DNA from: Acinetobacter haemolyticus CIP 64.3 = MTCC 9819
GTDB lineage: Bacteria > Pseudomonadota > Gammaproteobacteria > Pseudomonadales > Moraxellaceae
Assembly (NCBI RefSeq): GCF_000369065.1
Contig: NZ_KB849812.1
Location: forward strand, 476,871-540,870
Length of the DNA: 64,000 bases
Direction: 5' to 3'
Shown piece after piece: positions 57,265-64,000 of this stretch (the first letter of the stretch is position 1; each line of letters begins with the position of its first letter). The notes under the pieces are model-generated. The model was not told the origin of the DNA. It saw only the letters and a list, made by a program, of their open reading frames with translations, and made no database searches. Position numbers and translations under genes: made by a program.

Positions 57265-59040
57265 TTATAGTTGAATTGGAAATACCAACAGCAACAGTAT
57301 CACCGTAATACACCCGATAAAGATATTCATCGGTAAGCCCACCTTGATAAAATCACTAAAACGATAATTTCCTGGTCCCAATACCATCAAATTGGTTTGA
57401 TAACCTAGTGGTGTCGCAAAACTTGCCGAAGCTGCCATCATAATCGCGAATACAAACGGAATCGGATTTAAATTTGCCTGTTCCGTAATCGCTAGTACAA
57501 TCGGCAAAGTCAGTAAAGCGGCTGCGTTATTGGTGATTACTTCAGTTAATAAGGAGACAAAGAAATACGTCAAAATCAGCAATAAAATCGCTTCACCTGC
57601 ACTAAAATGCACGATGAATTGTGCCAGCATCTCAGCAACGCCTGTCTTCTCTAAAGCAGTGCCTAAAGCAAATGAAGCGGCAATGGTTAAAATAACCGTC
57701 AAATCTAAACTTTTCTCAGCTTGTTTCACCGTCAAACAACGGCAAGCGAGCATCGCACCTGCGGCCAATAATGCTGCGTTTAGCATACTCAACACACCAA
57801 AACCTGCCGCAGTTACAGCCGCAAGTAAAATCCCCCAAGACAATAATGCTTTGTCATGTTGCAATGGCTCATGATCTAACTCATTTACCAATAGAAAATC
57901 TTTATTGTATTTTTGACGTGTTACAAAGGCTGGACGAGCTTCCAATAGCAGCGTATCTCCCGCCTGTAATTTGATATTACCCAAACCACCTTTTAAACGT
58001 TCACCATTACGTGCTACAGCCAATACAACTGCACCATAACGATTACGGAACTTGGAATCACGAATGGCGCTTCCGATCGCATCACAGTGAGGAGATACCA
58101 CAGCTTCAACCAATCGGCGCCCTGCATGTGTTTCTTCTAAGGCCGACTTTTCATCAATACTATCTGGTGCGACTAAGCCATGGATTTTTAATAATTCAGT
58201 AATCGCCTCAGTGTCCCCTGCAAAAACGAGACGATCATTGCCAAATAAAATTTCATCTGAAGAAACTGCTGATAAAACCGTTTGTTGGCGTTCAATTTCA
58301 ACCAGATAGACCCGTTTTAAACTTCTGAGACCTGCTGCTGCAACCGATTGCCCCACCAATGGCCCATTCGGGCTTACAATCACTTCTAAAGTAAACTCTC
58401 GCAGATTGGAAAATACATTTTGCTCTTGATGATTTGGCAATAACTTGGGTGCAAACCAATACATGATAAACATACCAATGATCGCAACAGGTAAGCCAAT
58501 AATCGTGATATCAAATATCCCAAAACCCGCTTCGCCTGTAAGCGCTTGGTACTGACCATTAACCACCAAATTAGTACTGGTTCCAATTAACGTAATTGTC
58601 CCACCTAAAATCGCGGTATAACTTAATGGAATCATTAACTTGGAAGGTGCAATCCCAATTTTCTTCGACCAACTATTTAAAGCGGGAATCATCGTAGCAA
58701 CAACAGGCGTATTATTTAAAAAAGCACTCAGTGGCGCAATCGGCAAAAAGATTCGCAACAGTGCCATACGTTCTGTTTTAGGTGTGCCCAATAGTTTATT
58801 CACAAAAAGGTCGATGCCACCGGAGTTGGAAATTCCTGCAGCCACCACAAACATCGCAGCCACAGTAATCAAACCTGAATTACTAAAACCAGCCAATGCC
58901 TCTTGCGCAGTTAATATGCCCAACACGCTTAATATCGTCAAAATTGCCAACATCACGATATGTGGGGCAATTCTTGAAAAAATCAGCGTAAGCAGTCCTG
59001 CTAGCGTCAATGCTAACGATAACCAACCTTCCCAACCCAT
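57265..59040 (-). CDS. SLC13-like (DASS) anion transporter with RCK_C domains
   Basis: 591 aa from ATG 59040; a start at 59058 adds six residues. About twelve hydrophobic segments are split by a cytoplasmic insert near residues 205-375 with two TrkA_C/RCK_C domains (LREFTLEVIVSPNGPLVGQ; RRLVEAVVSPHCDAIGSAI). Family motifs include LNNTPVVATMIPAL and EVITNNAAALLTLPI. It probably carries sulfate or dicarboxylates; substrate unknown. Confidence 0.9.
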   Translation of the reverse strand: MGWEGWLSLALTLAGLLTLIFSRIAPHIVMLAILTILSVLGILTAQEALAGFSNSGLITVAAMFVVAAGISNSGGIDLFVNKLLGTPKTERMALLRIFLPIAPLSAFLNNTPVVATMIPALNSWSKKIGIAPSKLMIPLSYTAILGGTITLIGTSTNLVVNGQYQALTGEAGFGIFDITIIGLPVAIIGMFIMYWFAPKLLPNHQEQNVFSNLREFTLEVIVSPNGPLVGQSVAAAGLRSLKRVYLVEIERQQTVLSAVSSDEILFGNDRLVFAGDTEAITELLKIHGLVAPDSIDEKSALEETHAGRRLVEAVVSPHCDAIGSAIRDSKFRNRYGAVVLAVARNGERLKGGLGNIKLQAGDTLLLEARPAFVTRQKYNKDFLLVNELDHEPLQHDKALLSWGILLAAVTAAGFGVLSMLNAALLAAGAMLACRCLTVKQAEKSLDLTVILTIAASFALGTALEKTGVAEMLAQFIVHFSAGEAILLLILTYFFVSLLTEVITNNAAALLTLPIVLAITEQANLNPIPFVFAIMMAASASFATPLGYQTNLMVLGPGNYRFSDFIKVGLPMNIFIGCITVILLLLVFPIQL

Positions 59041-59198
59041 GAGGCAGTCTTTCCACAACTATATAATTTTCCGAATTTTATATAGTTAAAGATGATATAC
59101 AAATGCGATTTACAGCTAACCTTAGCTAAAATTGTGATAAGAAGATGCATCTATATCGATTTATCTGGTAAAAATCACACAATCCAATCTAAGCATAA

Positions 59199-59216
59199 TG
59201 TAAGCCTAAGCCTACA
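59199..59216 (+). promoter_or_regulatory. GacA-box-like upstream activating sequence
   Basis: TGTAAGCCTAAGCCTACA differs by one base from the Pseudomonas consensus TGTAAG-N6-CTTACA bound by GacA. Its centre lies about 70 bp upstream of the inferred sRNA start, the distance seen at rsmX/Y/Z promoters. Confidence 0.72.
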
Positions 59217-59229
59217 TTAATCGGGGAAA

Positions 59230-59271
59230 TTGACGAATATACAACGCCTCTGATTCATCTTAATATATAAA
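59230..59271 (+). promoter_or_regulatory. Putative promoter of the Rsm-like sRNA
   Basis: TTGACG at 59230-59235 resembles a -35; TATAAA at 59266-59271 could be a -10 but the spacing is long (30 bp), so the -35 may be replaced by GacA activation. Transcription start is inferred near 59278. Confidence 0.45.
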
Positions 59272-59277
59272 TCATAC

Positions 59278-59395
59278 AGAGACAGGAAGTCTCATTGAAA
59301 ATAACAAGACCCACAGGAAGTGGTTGTTTATAGGAAGTAAACAACAATAAACTGAATATGAAGAAGCCCCATCAGGATGATGGGGCTTCTTTTTA
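59278..59395 (+). ncRNA. RsmX/RsmY/CsrB-type CsrA-sequestering small RNA (putative)
   Basis: No reading frame covers this segment, yet it ends in a strong terminator. Four hairpins present AGGA in the loop: GAGAC-AGGAA-GTCTC (59279-59293), CCAC-AGGAA-GTGG (59311-59323), TTGTTTA-TAGGAAG-TAAACAA (59324-59344), and the terminator GAAGCCCCATCA-GGA-TGATGGGGCTTC (59363-59389, then T run). Loop AGGA/GGA motifs are what CsrA/RsmA binds. The length of about 118 nt fits RsmX/RsmY. A GacA-box-like site lies upstream. Such RNAs free mRNAs from CsrA repression. Start and function are inferred. Confidence 0.75.
59361..59394 (+). terminator. Intrinsic terminator of the small RNA
   Basis: AAGAAGCCCCATCA, loop GGA, TGATGGGGCTTCTT and T run. 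It has no upstream coding gene on the plus strand nearer than 57214. Confidence 0.93.
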
Positions 59396-59438
59396 TGTTG
59401 GGCTTTTTAAATATTGAATAGTCTCTGTTTCCTTTATT

Positions 59439-60002
59439 TCAAACTTTTAGACGACTACGAAATCCCCGCGTCGCGTAATAAGATTGCGCACCATTATGAT
59501 AAGTAAATACTCGACCATAGCGGCTATCACAAAATATCGCCCCGCCTAGTTCCCGAATATCATCAGGTGTTTTTACCCAACTCGATGTCTTTAAGTCAAA
59601 ACTCTCAATCGATTGCAATTGTTTATATTGGTCTTCCGTTAATAATTCAACGCCCATTTCTTCAACGACATCAAGCGCGTTATTTTTAGGTTTATGTTCT
59701 TTACGTGCATCTAAGGCAGCTCGATCATAACACAAACTTCTCCGTCCTTTAGGGGACTCAACAGCACAATCATAAAACACAATAGTCGATGTTTCTGAAT
59801 CAAAACAAACAACATCGGGTTCACCACCTGTCATTTCCATTTGATTCAAGGACCATAATTTATTTGGCTGTTGTTTTAATTGATCTGCTACATCCGCCCA
59901 ATCTAGCCCTTGATGTCGATGCATATTTTGTTCAAATCGTTGTTTCAAACTCATCATCAACGCATTGATTTGCTCTGCATTTAAATATTGTTTTTTCGTC
60001 AT
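59439..60002 (-). CDS. DUF4256-family protein
   Basis: 187 aa. Blocks MEMTGGEPDVVCFD, FYDCAVESPKGRRSLCYDRAALDARKEHKP and GGAIFCDSRYGRVFTYHNGAQSYY identify DUF4256. No signal peptide or membrane segment; function unknown. It is 47 bp downstream of the DUF2007-type gene in the same direction, and its stop faces the sRNA terminator. Confidence 0.85.
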   Translation of the reverse strand: MTKKQYLNAEQINALMMSLKQRFEQNMHRHQGLDWADVADQLKQQPNKLWSLNQMEMTGGEPDVVCFDSETSTIVFYDCAVESPKGRRSLCYDRAALDARKEHKPKNNALDVVEEMGVELLTEDQYKQLQSIESFDLKTSSWVKTPDDIRELGGAIFCDSRYGRVFTYHNGAQSYYATRGFRSRLKV

Positions 60003-60049
60003 TTTAATTCTCTAAATATTTACTCTAATAAATTGGAGTTTAAGCTTAA

Positions 60050-60448
60050 TTATTTACTCCAAAAATACTGACACTGCTGACATTTATAACCACTTGTATA
60101 AGAAAACAAAGGAAAACCTATTAATAAAAATAGCAAATAAGCTGGCTTTTTACCCTTAATATAAACCTCTATATCATAGCTTCCACACTGAGGACAACAG
60201 TCTTTCTCTCCTTCAAACTCTTGCTCTAGTAACTCACTAAAATCTTGGGTAAGAATCATTTTTGCCTCATCTTCATAAGCATTAGGTACCAGTAAACGCA
60301 CACCACCTAAAGCATTCGAATAAAGCCAATTCATGTTAATCGTATGTTCATTTTCAATTTGGGCAGGAATGCCAGCAGCTTCTAATTGTGTTTTTGCAAT
60401 TTGCGCTTCATATGGAAAAGAGAAGCTTTTTACGACGATCCAAGTCAT
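60050..60448 (-). CDS. DUF2007-like protein with zinc ribbon
   Basis: 132 aa. The N-terminal DUF2007 (signal-transducing-like) domain reads VVKSFSFPYEAQIAKTQLEAAGIPAQIENE and LLVPNAYEDEAKMIL. The C-terminus has a zinc ribbon (CPQCGSYD...CQQCQYFW) with one hydrophobic segment between. Function unknown. The rRNA operon terminator lies just upstream. Confidence 0.82.
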   Translation of the reverse strand: MTWIVVKSFSFPYEAQIAKTQLEAAGIPAQIENEHTINMNWLYSNALGGVRLLVPNAYEDEAKMILTQDFSELLEQEFEGEKDCCPQCGSYDIEVYIKGKKPAYLLFLLIGFPLFSYTSGYKCQQCQYFWSK

Positions 60449-60493
60449 TGCAGAAAGCTCTTAAACTAAATAGGTAGTATATAAAATTCCGTC

Positions 60494-60531
60494 CAATAAA
60501 AAACACCCCTAACCGTTAGGTTAGGGGTGTT
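60494..60531 (-). terminator. rRNA operon terminator
   Basis: AACACCCCTAAC (60502-60513) and GTTAGGGGTGTT (60520-60531) pair perfectly; on the minus strand T runs follow. It lies 11 bp beyond the 5S 3' end. Confidence 0.92.
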
Positions 60532-60542
60532 TGAATTTAAAA

Positions 60543-60656
60543 GCTGGCGATGACTTACTCTCACATGGCAAGTGCCACACTACCATCAGCGCGAAGAGGT
60601 TTCACTTCTGAGTTCGGGAAGGGATCAGGTGGTTCACTCTTGCTATTGTCGCCAGC
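60543..60656 (-). rRNA. rrf: 5S ribosomal RNA
   Basis: About 114 nt. The terminal stem GCTGGCGA...CGCCAGC and internal GTGAACCACCTGATCCC and TCAGAAGTGAAAC blocks (minus strand) are the standard 5S pattern. Ends estimated from the stem. Confidence 0.95.
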
Positions 60657-60819
60657 AAACTGTTTATGGATACTTGCTTTGGTCTTATCTATGCCAAGGC
60701 GTTTTCCAAATGAGTTATTAACGGATTAGTTTAATCGAGTCGTATTGTAACTAGTTTTGACACTAAATCAAGTTATGTATTGAATTTATCTTGAATACAA
60801 CAACTGTTTGGGTGTTGTA

Positions 60820-63709
<2,890 letters not shown>

Positions 63710-64000
63710 ATACAACCCCAAACAGTCGCTAACCCTTACAAGTAAGGTTAGGACAGATTGCTATGTTTGTTTTTCAACTCACATCGCTCTCATCCAGTTT
63801 GTTGCCTCGTGCACTTAAGCACCGTACAGCTTCAATCTAAATTCATATACCAAAACGCTTGATTCAGTGTTTTTGCTAGTTCTCAATTTCATTCTTTCGA
63901 ATGAATTGAGTGAACAATTTATTTCAGACTCAATTCTACTAATCTGTTAATGATTAACTACAGCCTCGTCAGCTTGCAGTAAACTGTGATAAATCACAGA
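63710..64000 (-). other. Part of the 16S-23S internal transcribed spacer
   Basis: AT-rich spacer upstream of 23S in the direction of transcription. No tRNA is visible in these 291 bp; the Ile and Ala tRNA genes and 16S usual in Acinetobacter operons would lie beyond the window. Confidence 0.8.

Noticed and set aside
63710..64000. tRNA-Ile or tRNA-Ala in the spacer
   Set aside because: No CCA-adjacent acceptor stem or TTCGA loop was found in this part of the spacer.

Overview
The window looks like a chromosomal segment of an Acinetobacter species other than A. baumannii. The evidence is moderate-to-low GC, an ADC-like class C beta-lactamase that is recognisable but divergent from the A. baumannii enzyme, an Acinetobacter-type 23S/5S rRNA operon end, and Moraxellaceae housekeeping genes (dapA-bamC-purC, dnaJ-dapB, fmt-rsmB, ppc, ilvD). 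No species can be named from the sequence alone.

Accessory region, 1-9079. An acetylornithine-aminotransferase-like gene is split by an IS3-family element (120-1393, 3-bp duplication CAG). It is followed by a class I glutamine amidotransferase and a PtsJ-like MocR regulator. Next comes a remnant of a Tn7-like transposon: a full-length tnsE (3814-5409), a defence cargo, and a transposon end (8927-9079) with three 22-bp TnsB-like sites and a 5'-TGTGG terminus. tnsA, tnsB, tnsC and tnsD and the opposite end are absent. The cargo is a Pycsar-like antiphage locus. A cyclic-nucleotide-binding/TIR effector (5466-6383, minus) is divergent from a tandem-domain class III nucleotide cyclase (6584-8122). 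The cyclase overlaps by 4 nt an E2-like, cysteine-rich protein (8119-8916). E2-like partners are known from short type II CBASS; I know of none in Pycsar, so this is the best candidate for an undescribed system.

Core region, 9125-60448. This holds ordinary metabolism, transport and regulation: NAD salvage (pncA), lysine synthesis (dapA, dapB), purine synthesis (purC), DNA repair (rarA, mutY, tag), chaperone (dnaJ), anaplerosis (ppc), branched-chain amino acid synthesis (ilvD), an RND efflux pair with a divergent TetR gene and a 17-bp perfect inverted-repeat operator, a MetP/MetS-like amino acid importer, and an ADC-like beta-lactamase behind a PQQ sugar dehydrogenase. An IS5-family element (20912-21950, 9-bp duplication) separates the YcgN-like gene from its apparent promoter.

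At about 59278-59395 there is an apparent unannotated small RNA of the RsmX/RsmY/CsrB type. It has four hairpins exposing AGGA and a GacA-box-like 18-mer about 70 nt upstream of the inferred start. The window closes with a minus-strand 5S and 23S rRNA and part of the 16S-23S spacer; 16S lies beyond the window.
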